Source of the DNA: Mikania micrantha
Taxonomy: Eukaryota; Streptophyta; Magnoliopsida; Asterales; Asteraceae
NCBI GenBank assembly: GCA_009363875.1
Contig: CM018681.1
Coordinates: forward strand, 38,519,510 to 38,583,509
DNA: 64,000 nucleotides
Direction: 5' to 3'
Shown here: positions 23,642 to 35,086 of the stretch, piece after piece
Numbering within the stretch: the stretch's first letter is position 1
Layout of the letters: each line of letters begins with the position of its first letter
Position numbers and translations under genes: made by a program
The notes under the pieces: model-generated
The model's database searches: none
Told to the model about the DNA's origin: nothing
The model's input: only the letters and a program-made list of their open reading frames with translations

Positions 23642-25760
23642 TGTGACACCCATGTCACTTTATGTCCCATCCAGACATTTTAAAACATTATTTAATCAAC
23701 TACATTTAGGTCCCAGCAAAAACTGTCGTGTTTTACACATCTATAAACATACTATTTACTAGCACCTGTTAAAACAAGGTTTACGTATGTTTACAAATTC
23801 CACAAAACATTTATTACACAAAAGTTCACACAAGTTTGGTTATTAAGTTTAAAACCATCATAGGAGCCTTCATGTTCGATTCCGATCACCATCACCGCTC
23901 ACCCGACTCTTTAGTGCCTGTAAACATCACATTTAAATTCACCATTAGTTCATTAGAACTAAGTAAGATTACCCCGCTATTTCCTCAAGTGTATTACATA
24001 ACATCATATGGATACACTAATGATGTTTCAAATATAATTTGATAACATTATTCAATCGTATACAACACGATTTACTAACGGGTCGTTTCCACCCAACATC
24101 CTGTAATTCTCTCATTCATGCGTAATCATTTTAATTTAACAAAACACATATGCGCACACAAAACTCCAGTTGTGCTTCATATTTTCCAAAAGTCAAACTT
24201 AAACAATTTGACTATTGAAATTAGATGTCTACATTCTTGTAAATCATCTTTTGTTCACACACCTTGTGAATCTATTACATTAGATTTGCAAGTCTTATGT
24301 TCACACATCTTGTGAATCAAAGCATGCATATTACCAATTTAATGTCTACACTCTTGTAGATCATAACCTCCAAATTATGATGGTTGTTTACACTCTTGTA
24401 AATCAACTCAATCTTTATTACTAGTTGAATGTTCACACACTTTGTAAATCATTAACTACAATAACCGCACTATCCATATCCATTTATATCAAATTCAATA
24501 AAAACAATAAATCACATATATGCTAAATGCACAAATACTTGTAGTGTGGACTCACCCAATCCTACAACTACGAGTTCAATCAAACAGGTAACTTACCTCT
24601 ATCGGCAAAGGATCCTGCTTGATTATCGTCTCGATTAAAATCTTGTTTTCCTGTTAAACTCTATACGGTCAATATATGTTTATATCCATTCAACCTTTTG
24701 TTTGAAATGTTTATATAAATATTTGCTTGAATATATATATATATATATATATAGACGCACATATATGTGTATATATATTTTTCACATACTATACACATCC
24801 GACCCATTCGAATTTGTTTAACATATTTATCATATTTTGTATGATTACTCATACTGATCACCTTTCACCCAACCTTCAGGTTTCAATCTTTCTAGGATAA
24901 TTTGAATTTTAACTTTATATTAATTTGATCAAATTACCCATTTGACCCATTTAGGTTAAACTCATATTAATCTCATCATATGAGTTTTTGACAACTACAA
25001 CATCTCAATCTCATCTTTATACATATTTTCAGATTTAGACAACAATAACCTCAAATAAGTCATCTTTCTCATCTCACTCTTGTGAACTCTAACTTGGGTT
25101 CTTTGCAAAATCATGATCCATACCCCAAAGAATGTTTAAAACATACCATAACAACTATACATGAATTTAGGATCTCATAACCACTCAAAAGTCAACCCAA
25201 TTTCACGTTTCTAGGACCCTAGTTCATAATCCCCATCAAAACATTCTATAGTGATGTAAAGATGAGAAACATGATTACCTCGTGTGTTTCCCGATCTAGA
25301 ATCGTGATTGAAACTCAAAATGATCGAGTCTTGTGAATTTCTACTTTGTTCACCTTGCCTGCCTTCAACCTCCTTTCTTTCTTTTTTTATTTCCTTCTGC
25401 GTAATCCCCTTCTTTCTATTCTTATTTATTTATTTATTTTTTATGTTGTTTCTAGACATCCAATGTCCACCACACATTTCTAATATAAATCTACCAATTA
25501 TTTGTTTATTATTATTTTTTTTCCATAGGCTACGTAAGTACACCATTTGTTATGATAATAATAATTATTATTATATTATTTTTTTTTTGTTTTGGTTGAT
25601 CTAACATCCACGCCACACACATATATATATTGATTTTATTACTATTAATATTATTATTATTTGTTGATTTAGGAAGCCACCATTCCCAATTTTTTTATTT
25701 TTAAATTTAATTAATTTTTTTTATTAATATTCTACCACACAATTATATTAGGATGTTACA
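23642..25760 (-). repeat. F 5' LTR
   Basis: It is the copy adjoining the primer site and nearly identical to 16468-18593. The six palindromes recur at about 24227-24450. Confidence 0.9.
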
Positions 25761-25765
25761 GGAGT
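25761..25765 (+). other. Right target-site duplication of F (GGAGT)
   Basis: A second copy of GGAGT directly after the F terminus TGTTACA. Joining the flanks across one copy restores a continuous structured module. Confidence 0.9.
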
Positions 25766-25845
25766 GGTGGTGGGCTGGCGGCTGGGCTGGCAGTTTGCTT
25801 GACCTAGGGTATGCCCTATATATAAGCTATATTCATTATAATAGG
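25761..25845 (+). other. Structured module copy M2 (C leader, split by F)
   Basis: GGTGGTGGG, GGGCTGGCAGTTTGCTTGACC and TATGCCCTATATATAAGC are present. The left stem strand (ATACTGGA) lies at 16458-16467, beyond F, and partly matches TTCATTAT on the right. Confidence 0.6.
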
Positions 25846-26586
25846 GGGAATTCGGCATTTGTATTTGAAGTGAAGATTCGGGAGCAACTGGAATCATTGA
25901 ACATTAGTCAAACACATGAGATACAATCATTTGAGATACAACCATGGTGTGAAACAATCATTGTGTTAATCAACCATTGATGAAACAACCATCGTGTGAA
26001 AATCAATCAAGTTGTGAACATTCCTTAAATGTAAACCTTAAGTGAAATTCTTAAGTGATTACATGTTTAGTACTTACTAACATAGGTTAACAAGAAAAAT
26101 GTAGAGCACACAGATGATTTAGTTCTACATGTTAACAATTGTTAGTAGGTGCACACATAATTCAATCATAGATTCAATCATAGTTCGGAGATCAAAGAAC
26201 ATGGGATTCTTAATCACTGAAACATACATGGAAATCAATACAATCGTATTGCCAAATGCTAGCAATGGCATGATCGTGGTATATCGAAGCGGTGGTGGGC
26301 TGGCGACTGGGCTGGCAGTTTGCTTGACCCTTTTGTATGCCCTATATGTAAGCTATTTTCGGTATACTGGGAAAGTGTCAGTGTGTAGGTTTGGTGGAGT
26401 GAAATCATGGGAAATCATAAACAATCACATGAGAAGTATACTAATAAGTTGATTGTTTATACGTGTATTTGCTCATGTTACAATTGAATGATAATATTAG
26501 TAGTATGGATATATTACTAACTTTATCATGTAAATTCAATTGTATCCTTTCTCATTACTGAACCACTTGTGGCTTCTAATTGTAGA
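25846..26586 (+). other. C leader, part 2
   Basis: Non-coding sequence up to the gag start, containing module M3. It ends in CTTCTAATTGTAG|A just before the gag ATG at 26587, a likely 3' splice site. Confidence 0.6.
26278..26369 (+). other. Structured module copy M3 (C leader)
   Basis: Stem GGTATATCGAA pairs with TTTTCGGTATAC. Inside are GGTGGTGGG, a GGG...CCC hairpin with CAG/TTG above a bulged A, and TATGCCCTATATGTAAGC. Confidence 0.7.
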
Positions 26587-28180
26587 ATGCCTCCTCGACG
26601 TGATCCTAACGGAGGGGGTTCAACAAGTGGCCAAGATGATGAGATTAACAAAATTGCCCGTGCCATTGCTGTACATATGAAGGATGTTATTCCGAGTATG
26701 GTCACTGATATCACCCAGAATCTTCGGGGAAGTACCAGTGATTCAGCTCACAATATTAAATGCCAACAACGCTGGAACTGCTACTTTCACTTTTAAGCAG
26801 TTCAAAGATGCTAAGCCTCCTATGTATGCTGGTACTGAGGAAGCTACCAGTCTACTGCAATGGCTGGAGAGCATTGAGGATATCCTATACTTCACAGGAT
26901 AACCTGAAAATCTGAAGGTCAAGATGGCCTCAAGCGCTTTTCACAAAGGTGCACTCACCTGGTGGAATTCTGAGAAGAACACCAGAGGACGAGAGGTTGC
27001 ATTGGCCTTATCCTGGGAGGATTTCAAGAAGTTACTTGTGGAACAGTTCTGTCCATGCCATGAACTGAAGAAACTCGAAGTGGAAATGTGGAATTTAGTT
27101 CAGGACAGTGGCGAGAATGCGAAATATACAACCCGTTTCCATGAGTTGTGTATTTTGGTGCCACATCTGGTTACTCCTCTATCCCGCAGGATAGAGAAGT
27201 ATATTGAAGGATTACCCCTAGTCATCAGGGGAACTGTTATGAGGAGTAGCCCTAGTACTCTGGAGGCAGCAATTCATCTTGGTGCAACTCTCACTGAAGA
27301 ATATGTTAAGGCGGGTGTGCTCACTCGAAAGGGGTAAAAGAGAGCACAGATTGATGAAGGTAAGAAGCCTGAACAGCACCAACCCAAAAAGAAGAAACAG
27401 AAGCAAAAGACGATCAAGAACTATGCAGCCTTGACTGCAGCTACACCCGTACAAGCCACTCCTGTTACTGCTATGCCACAACCAGCTACGGCCAGAAAGC
27501 CTTATACTGGTCCATTTCCACTTTGCACCAAATGCCAATACCATCATCTACCCACTATTCCATGCAAAAAATGTCTCAAGTGTGGACGAATGGGACATTT
27601 GGCTGCAACATGTCGATCTGCTCATCTAGCTGCTGCTACAGCTACCACCGCAAATCCTGCTAGTACTGGTGGAAGGGTTTGTTACAACTGTGGAGCAGAA
27701 GGACACTTCAGAAACCAGTGCCCAAAACTCAACCCAGTTGCTACAACTGCCACTGCTCGTGCTTTTGTCATCAGAACTTCCGAAGCATGCGAGGACCCGA
27801 CAGTTATCACGGGTACATTCCTCATTAATGATCACTACGTTTCTATCATATTTGACATTGGTGCTGATAAAAGTTTCGTCTCTACTAATACTGCTTCACT
27901 GTTTAATAAACAACCATCTATACTTGATGCTCCTTACACCGTAGAAGTAGCGAATGGTAAAACAATATTAGTGAACTCGATAATTCACGATTGTGAATTG
28001 AGATTGAATGATCATCTATTTCTTATCGATCTCATTCCTATGACACTCGGAAGCATCGAAGTTGTAGTAGGAATGGATTGGTTATCCAAAAACCATGCCG
28101 AAACGGTATGCTCGGAGAAACTTATTCGACTTCCCTTACCGTCCAGTGAAATGATGCAAGTTTATGGTGAGAAACCCTGC
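26587..28180 (+). pseudogene. C gag and protease, broken
   Basis: The start at 26587 (MPPRRDPNGGG) fits the E and D gag starts. The gag domain is readable (LLQWLESIEDILYFTG; ALTWWNSEKNTRG), followed by two knuckle-like motifs, CLKCGRMGHLAATC near 27575 and CYNCGAEGHFRNQC near 27680. The protease reads IIFDIGADKSFVS near 27845: the usual D-S/T-G is D-I-G, so catalysis should be lost. Damage: a frameshift near 26760-26790 and TAA codons at 26900 and 27335. Compared with E, about 100 bases between protease and RT are deleted near 28180. Confidence 0.88.
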
Positions 28181-30959
28181 CGCGGTTGGAGACGTTCTGG
28201 TCATCAGAGATTATCCGGACGTATTCCCAGAAAAATTTCCTGGATTACCGCCGATTCGGCAAGTGGAGTTTAGAATCGATCTCGTCCCTGGAGCAAACCC
28301 AGTGGCGAAGTCACCATATTGATTAGATCCGTCTGAAATGCAGGAACTGTCTAGTCAACTCCAAGAACTTCTAGACAAAGGTTTCATAAGACCTAGTTTC
28401 TCTCCTTGGGGAGCTCCGGTTCTATTTGTCAAGAAGAAAGATGGTTCATTTCGTATGTGCATAGATTATCGTGAACTAAACAAGTTGACAATTAAGAACA
28501 GATATCCTCTACGTAGGATCGATGATCTGTTTGATCAATTGCAGGGAGCGACTTGCTATTCAAAAATTGATCTACGATCCGGGTATCATCAGTTACGAGT
28601 TTGTGGGTATGCCATTTGGGCTGACCAACGCACCTGCAGTGTTCATGGATTTGATGAATCGAGTCTGCAGGCCATACTTAAATCAGTTCGTTATCGTCTT
28701 CATTGATGATATACTGATTTATTCAAAGACTGAGCAAGAACATGAGGATCATTTGAGGAAAGTCTTAGAGCTACTAAGAGCTGAACAGCTTTATGCTAAA
28801 TTCTCAAAGTGTGAGTTTTGGCTAAAAGAAGTTCACTTCTTAGCGCATGTCATTAACAGGGATGGGATACACGTAGATCCGACGAAGATTGAGGCAATTA
28901 AGAACTGGACTACCCCATCTACTCCAACAGAGATTCGTTCATTTTTGGGATTGGCAGGCTATTACCGGAGATTCATCGCGAATTTTTCAAAGATAGCCCT
29001 GCCACTTACCACATTAACCCTGAAAAGTCAAGCGTTTATATGGGGACAGTAACAAGAGGATGCACTCCAACTTCTTAAACAGAGGTTATGCAACTCCCCT
29101 ATCCTTAGTCTTCCAGAGGGTAGTGATGATTTCATTGTCTATTGTGATGCTTCAAACCTTGGTCTTGGTTGTGTACTTATGCAGCGGGACAAGGTGATTG
29201 CATATGCTTCAAGACAGCTTAAGGTTCACGAGAAGAATTATACTACTCATGACCTTGAGTTAGGGGCTGTGGTCTTTGCATTAAAGATTTGGAGGCACTA
29301 CCTTTACGGTACTAAATGTGTCATCTATACAGACCACAAGAGCCTGCAACACATTCTCAATCAGAAAGAACTCAACATGAGACAACGACGTTGGGTTGAG
29401 CTTCTAACTGATTACGACTGTGAGATTCGTTACCATCCGGGTAAAGCCAATGTGGTGGCGGATGCTCTTAGTCGTAAGGAACCAGTCAAACCAATTCGTG
29501 TAAGAGCCATGGAGATCAACACACAACCAAACTTGAAGGACTTGGTTCGTATTGCACAACAACAAGTGGTGACAGACAATCAGCTGAAAACAGACTTAGA
29601 CTGTGGAATTGAGAAGAAACTAAAATCTCGATCTGATGGTATGTTATATCTCAACGGCAACATTTGGATTCCAAAGTCAGAAGAATTGCGCACACGCATC
29701 TGTGATGAGGCTCATAAGTCACGATACTCAGTTCATCCTGGAGCAGATAAGATGTACCAAGATGGTGGCCGGGAATGAAGAAAGACATAGCATTGTACGT
29801 GGGGAAATGTCTAACATGTTCAAAGGTCAAAGCAGAACATCAAAAGCCTTCGGGACTTCTGCAGCAACCTGAAATTCCTCAATGGAATTGGGAACAAATT
29901 TCCGTGGATTTCATAACCAAGTTGCCGAGAACTCCACGAGGATTCGATTCGATTTGGGTGATCGTTGATCGACTCACCAAATCTGCTCATTTTCTCCCGA
30001 TCCGAGAGGATTACAAAATGGAGAAGTTAGCTACCTTGTACGTCAATGAAATCATTGCGCGTCATGGTACTCCAACATCAATCATTTCTGATCGTGATAG
30101 TCGTTTCACTTCTCGCTTTTGGCAATCATTGCTAGAGGCTATGGGAACCCGTGTTAATCTTAGCACAGCGTATCATCCCCAAACCGACGGTCAAAGCGAA
30201 AGGACTATCCAAACACTCGAGGACATGCTTCGTTCTTGTGTGATCGATTTTGGGTGGAGTTGGGATACTAATCTCCCACTCATCGAGTTTTCGTACAACA
30301 ACAGCTACCATACAAGCATTCAATGTGCAGCATTCGAAGCTTTATATGGTATGAAGTGCCGATCACCGGTCTGTTGGACCGAGGTTGGTGACTCACAGGT
30401 CGTAGGACCTGAACTTAATCAAGAAACAACAGAAAAGATCAAAATCATTCAATCAAGGCTTAAGGCCGCACGAGATTGGCAAAAGAGTTATGCCGATCGA
30501 CGTCGGAAACCGCTTGAGTTTCAAGTCGGTGACCGAGTTTTACTCAAAGTTTCTCCCTGGAAAGGCGTTGTCCGATTCGGGAAGAAAGGGAAACTTGCAC
30601 CAAGGTACGTTGGACCTTTTGAGATACTGGAACGGATTGGTCCCGTAGCCTACAAACTCAAACTTCCGGAGGAGCTAAGCAATGTTCACGATACATTTCA
30701 TGTATCGAATCTTAAGAAATGCTTGGCAGATCATGATGTTCAGATTCCACTGGAAGACATTCAGATTCAAAACAACATACAATTCATAGAACGTCCTGTT
30801 GAAATCATGGATCATGGAGTCAAGAAACTTAAATGTAGCCGTATCCCGATCGTAAAGGTACGATGGGAGGGCAAACGTGGTGCCGAGTTCACCTGGGAAC
30901 GTGAAGACCAGATGAAGCTTAAGTACCCTCATCTTTCTACAGTACCTTCAGCTAGTTAA
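28181..30959 (+). pseudogene. C pol: RT, RNase H, integrase, chromodomain, broken
   Basis: RT begins near 28250 (VEFRIDLVPGANPVAKSPY), has a TGA at 28320, then FVKKKDGSFRMCIDYREL. A deletion of about 55-60 bases with frameshift near 28600 removes the segment between SGYHQLRV and MPFGLTNAPAVF. VFIDDILIYS is intact near 28700. A TAA at about 29050 precedes RNase H (FIVYCDASNLGLGCVL). A small deletion near 29763 removes the end of the integrase zinc site and shifts frame. The integrase core (VDFITKLPRT, SDRDSRF, DGQSERTIQ) and a C-terminal chromodomain (VKVRWEGKRGAEFTWE) follow in one open frame to 30959. Homologous throughout to element E. Confidence 0.9.
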
Positions 30960-30974
30960 TTTCGGGACGAAATT
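30958..30974 (+). other. Stem-loop overlapping the C stop codon
   Basis: AATTTCG and CGAAATT pair around GGA, just before the polypurine tract. The equivalent in F has different arms that still pair. Confidence 0.65.
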
Positions 30975-30983
30975 CCCTTAACT

Positions 30984-30992
30984 AGGGGAGAC
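30984..30992 (+). other. C polypurine tract
   Basis: AGGGGAGAC directly before the LTR start TGTAACATC; E has the same sequence. Confidence 0.85.
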
Positions 30993-31176
30993 TGTAACAT
31001 CTGTACTTTTAGTCATGGTAGTCGTAAGCAGTGTAGAACAATGTGTATTCATGTCCAATCAGTCAATGTGATTCATATGTTCATGATTGTGTTTGTGTGT
31101 TATAGGAATTCTTTAATTAAGAACAAGTATGTATTATTTATTTACAGTCGATTTCGCTAGGCAAGAACAATATCGT

Positions 31177-31267
31177 ATTATATCGAAACAGTGGTGGGAA
31201 GGCGTCAGATAAGGCAGGTAGCTGGACTCTGGGGTATGCCCTATATATATACTGCGTTAGGTGTAAT
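31177..31267 (+). other. Structured module copy M4 (C 3' LTR)
   Basis: Stem ATTATATCGAAACAGT pairs with ACTGCGTTAGGTGTAAT, with a small bulge and G-U pairs. Inside are GGTGGGA, a GGCAG...CTGG hairpin and TATGCCCTATATATAT. It lies upstream of the LTR TATA box. Confidence 0.7.
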
Positions 31268-31358
31268 GGGATAGTGTTAGTGTGTAGTGTTTAGACGAAT
31301 AGTATGACAAGCAAATCAATCAAACAAAGTCGTAATGCGTAAGCGAGACTGAGTATAA

Positions 31359-31378
31359 TTATGGGTGACGATCCATAA
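31359..31378 (+). other. GTGACGAT hairpin (C 3' LTR)
   Basis: TTATGG and CCATAA are perfect arms around the loop GTGACGAT. Confidence 0.75.
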
Positions 31379-31659
31379 CAATACGAATGTTGAACTTATA
31401 ATTATGATTAAACGACAATAAATAAATAATACGATCGAGAAACGTACGCAATTGCGGGTATACACGTAATTGTATCTGTTTAACGATCTGACAACGAACG
31501 AAGTGTAAAAATAATTAAAATATATTATTTTACATTTTACAATTTTGAAACTCATCAAAAACAGTTCCAAATATTATTTTCTAAATTTTGATAACGCGTA
31601 CGTGAAAATACTCGACAACGACACCGAGTGAGACCGAACACGCGGGGAAACACCCGGGG

Positions 31660-31667
31660 CATAAAAG
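31660..31667 (+). promoter_or_regulatory. TATA-like box of the C 3' LTR
   Basis: CATAAAAG about 670 bases into the LTR, followed by TCTC-rich sequence typical of plant transcription starts. Confidence 0.5.
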
Positions 31668-32059
31668 CTCTTAAATCCTCTCATTTTCTGCATTCAATGC
31701 AGCCCTCACCCTCTCCCTCTTTACAATTTTCGTTTACTACCTTCTCACACTAGAAAACACCACAAAAATCCTCATATCTCCTTCATTTTTTGACGAAAAT
31801 GGATGATTCTTGAACCTACGCGAAGCTCTCGACATTCCCTACACGGAAGTACAAAGGATCTGAAGTTTTATCCGGAAAAAAACGAGGTACGATCGAAAGA
31901 AAAATTCTGAAAATAGGGTTTTTGGTGTTGTGTTGTTCGAATATGTTATCTAGCCGTTTTCCCTCGCCTTCCTCTGCGAAACCAATACTCACGAGGGTCT
32001 AACTGAGTAGGATGACACCATTTCAAAGGTTGAATCGAGGGTTGAGCAAGATGATGGTC

Positions 32060-32600
32060 GAGTACACGCAGGTTCGTGGAGCAACAACATTCGGCCGAAC
32101 CTATTAGGGTTGGCGAACCTGTGAGGACTAAACTAATCAGTCGAACCCTATAGGGCCGAACCATAGGGAGCCAGCCGAACCTTTGAATGGGTGGCGAACC
32201 CACAAGGTTCCACGAACCCTAGCGTCCACGAACCAATTCTGCTCGAGCCGAACCTTCTCAAGATGAACGAACATACTCACGAACCTTATCACAGATCCAC
32301 GAACCCATGAACTCCCAAACCATGAACAGGGACGAACCCAAGGGTGGCGAACCCTTCGGCCGAAGCTTTCGATGCAACGAACCTTGCGGCTTGGCTGCCG
32401 AACCTAATTGCTCATCGAACCTTTGTGTTGATGATCATTCGGGACGAACCTTCCAACCAGCATCATTAATGGCCGAACCCTATGAAAGTCCCGAACCTTT
32501 ACACTCCAAGCGAACCCTCATCAACCTCCAGCCGAACCCTTCCTAGGGAACAAACTCTGACCATCAAAACCTGGCCGAACCTAGCCCATAGAACGTAAAA
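32060..32600 (+). repeat. CGAACC word tract (C 3' LTR)
   Basis: More than twenty CGAACC words (GCCGAACCT, ACGAACCCA, GCGAACCCT) in 540 bases with irregular spacers. The ORF at 32307-32546 is a by-product. Confidence 0.9.
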
Positions 32601-33825
32601 GGTTCGCTGCCCTGGGTGGCCGGAGTTGAGTTAGGTGGCTGCCATTTGTGTAGTCCGAACAACAATATACAACCATTCATTTGTATCGGCCTAACAACAA
32701 AACCACTGGCCAAATTCTAATACACGCAGCCCACGTGATTCGGTTAAGCCCAATAGGATTCTCGGCCCAATCTTGGCCTTTTAACTCAGTAATTGTGAAA
32801 GGCTCTTATTCGGGTTAGGTTTAACTTAACATAATCATGAAATCAAGTCACAATCTCAAAGACATAAAACAATTTGAACATTTCTTCAAAATACATGTTA
32901 AACAATGTTTATCAAATTCACAAACACATGTTACTTTATGCAAAACAAGTTTGTGCACAAAAGAACATGACACATTCGTTTCATTTATCAATTATCAAAC
33001 TAGTGACTCAATCATGATATTCCAATTCGCAACACTCTTAAACATGAGAACAAGTTATTCAAAAGGCTAATCAAGTTCAAGTAACACAAGTCAATCAATG
33101 AATCAAAGTCTATACAATCATGAATCTTATATCTTATGTATGATTACAATGATATAGGAACCAGTTAGAAGTCTTGTTTGCTACTTGCAACTTGTTATAG
33201 TTCAGAGTCTACTGCAGACAGGTGAGAACTTTAGCCCCTCTTTTACTGTTTTACAACAGTTTTGGGGTGGAACACGTGATCAAACACTTTGTTTACAAAC
33301 ATATTTCATTATTCAGGATTTATGTTACTTTACAATCAGTATAGGTTCATAGTATAAATTCAACGGATTCATCAACTATTTTAAAGGATTTATCAACTGT
33401 CTTAAAGGATTTTATATACTATTAAACATATTTTACTAAAAAGGTTTTATAAATGGTTCCCTTAAACTGTTTTATATCTGTTTGTCACAAATAGTTTTAT
33501 AAATGTCAAACCCTTTTAAAGAATAAGTTTTATAAACTCTTTTACTTGAATCTTGTATTTCAATAAAATGATACTTTATAAACCTTGTTATTACACAAGG
33601 ACACTATCTTTGGTGTTCTATCAATGGTTTCAATAAAAGGTTTTCAACCAATGGTTTTCATAGTGGTATTCAATCAAAGGATTTCAATTCATGGTATTCA
33701 AGCAAGGTTTTCAAATCATGGTATTCAAACAAGGCATTAGATGAAGGGTTTCAAATTCAAGTATTCAAAAGCATGGTGTTCATCGTTATGAACAAACTTA
33801 TACACACGTCAAGTTACATATTCAT

Positions 33826-33975
33826 TTAGCGTTAGTACCGGGTGATCACAACAAGTGAAAGCGGACACGTATTCTTTTAGCGTTACTACTGGGTGATCAC
33901 AACAAGGGAAAGCGGACACATATACTTTTAGCGTTAGTACTGGGTGATCACAACAAGGGAAAGAGGACACTATTG
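33826..33975 (+). repeat. 51-bp tandem repeat, three units (C 3' LTR)
   Basis: Units start at 33826, 33877 and 33928 with TTAGCGTTAGTAC, then GGGTGATCACAACAAG and GCGGACAC. Confidence 0.85.
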
Positions 33976-34774
33976 GGCAGGCCTAGTTATGCAGTTAGCT
34001 TTTAAATTTGTTTTATAAGCCAACTGCAAGATTTGGTTACGAATGGTTTTATCAATGTTACTGACAAATTTTCTAACCCCAATAGTAGTTTGGGACTTGA
34101 TTATATGTTGGTTCTCTAGCAAACAGTCTGATGACTGTTTGGACACGTTTACATACTTGATGTTAGTTTGGGTTGCAACCATCCATGTATTTTCAATCCT
34201 TGTTTTAGTCATATGCCTTACAATGCAAGTTCATATTTACAACTGTTAAACCTATTGTTCTCACCAACTACTTTTGTAGTTGACAGTTATTTTTCACGTG
34301 TTTCAGGTAATCAGGTTTAAGACATTCTAAAGGACAACTAAGGAGACCGTTTAAGATAGAACAAGATGAAGAAACAAGCTAGGATGGATTAGAAACACAT
34401 TAAATCCTAATTATTTAATTGTCTTGTTTGATGTCTTATTTTGTAAACTATATTTTGGGTCAGTAGTTGTTATTCTTTTGATAGATAGATAGAATGTCTG
34501 TAACTAAACAATGCTCTAAACATTTTGAAACCTAGTAATGCATTGTGGTTGTTCTTACTCAATACTTGTGCATGATTCACCTCTCGATCGTCACCGCGCC
34601 ATGGATTCCACACGCGGCGCAGGGGGTGTGACAGGTTGGTACGTCACCTGAGAAAACATGTAAGAAAACAAAGTCAACACAATGGTTGGTGAGTTCATAT
34701 GGTTTTAGTATTTGAAAAATTGTTTTGCAAACCTTTTAGGTAAAACCTCAACCTCATTAACATCACCTGTATCA

Positions 34775-34862
34775 TCCAACTCGGTATGCTTATATATAGG
34801 GCATACGAAAGGGTCGAGCCTACAGCCCACCCAGACGCCATCCCACCACAAACTAAGTCGCA
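34775..34862 (-). other. Structured module copy M5 (inverted LTR)
   Basis: Minus strand: ACTTAGTTTGT pairs with GCATACCGAGT; inner hairpin TGGGCT/GGCTCG above a bulged A; TATGCCCTATATATAAGC follows. Confidence 0.6.
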
Positions 34863-34987
34863 TAGGACATTGCTGTTAATGATAATTAAGAATTTTACCT
34901 ACCATTCAATCATGTTCCCATTCCAACTTAGTTTAGAAGTTTCAAGCACACACACGAGTAACAACCTTAACCTCATTAACATCACAT

Positions 34988-35086
34988 GTAATATCCAGAT
35001 CGTCATGCTTATATATAGGGCATACGAAAGGGTCGAGCCTACAACCTGCCCAGACGCCATCCCACCACATACTAATCCACATATGA
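34988..35086 (-). other. Structured module copy M6 (inverted LTR, tandem with M5)
   Basis: The same module repeated 219 bases from M5 together with its flanks (AACCTCATTAACATCAC). This tandem duplication of the module is not seen in the D LTR. Confidence 0.65.

Larger units (their letters stand above)
16468..25760 (-). mobile_element. Chromovirus F, minus strand, nearly complete
   Basis: A 9293-base element with LTRs at both ends (2126 and 2119 bases), primer site and polypurine tract in the minus orientation, and GGAGT target duplications. On its own strand the ends are TGTAACATCC and GGGTGTCACA. LTR divergence by eye is about 0.6%, the lowest in the window. Gag-pol has two frameshifts and one stop, but every core catalytic motif I looked for is present. 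It lies inside the leader of C, cutting one copy of the structured module. Confidence 0.92.
30993..34633 (+). repeat. C 3' LTR (3641 bp)
   Basis: It runs from TGTAACATCTG to GGGGGTGTGACA. In order it holds module M4 (31177), a GTGACGAT hairpin (31359), a CATAAAAGC TATA-like box (31660), a pyrimidine-rich leader, a donor-like AACGAG|GTACGA near 31885, the CGAACC tract (32060-32600), GGCCCA words near 32700-32780, degenerate AAGGTTTTCAA repeats (33360-33760), a 51-bp triple repeat (33826-33975) and an acceptor-like GTGTTTCAG near 34305. Confidence 0.88.
14988..34641 (+). mobile_element. Chromovirus C (Del/Tekay-like), interrupted by F
   Basis: Parts in order: 5' LTR remnant 14988-15623, primer site, leader 15639-16467 continuing at 25766-26586, gag-pol 26587-30959, polypurine tract, 3' LTR 30993-34633. 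Element F (16468-25760) is nested in the leader. The shared LTR part differs by about 3% by eye, so C is older than E and F. The 3' LTR is followed by GGTTGGTA, the first eight bases of a C leader rather than a target-site copy, then by an inverted D-family LTR. C has therefore been rearranged at both ends. Confidence 0.85.

Noticed and set aside
32307..32546. Small proteins in the word tracts (also 13701-13907, 36744-37286, 43264-43488, 59071-59433)
   Set aside because: Open frames arise because CGAACC words lack stops; both strands are open and the peptides are low-complexity.
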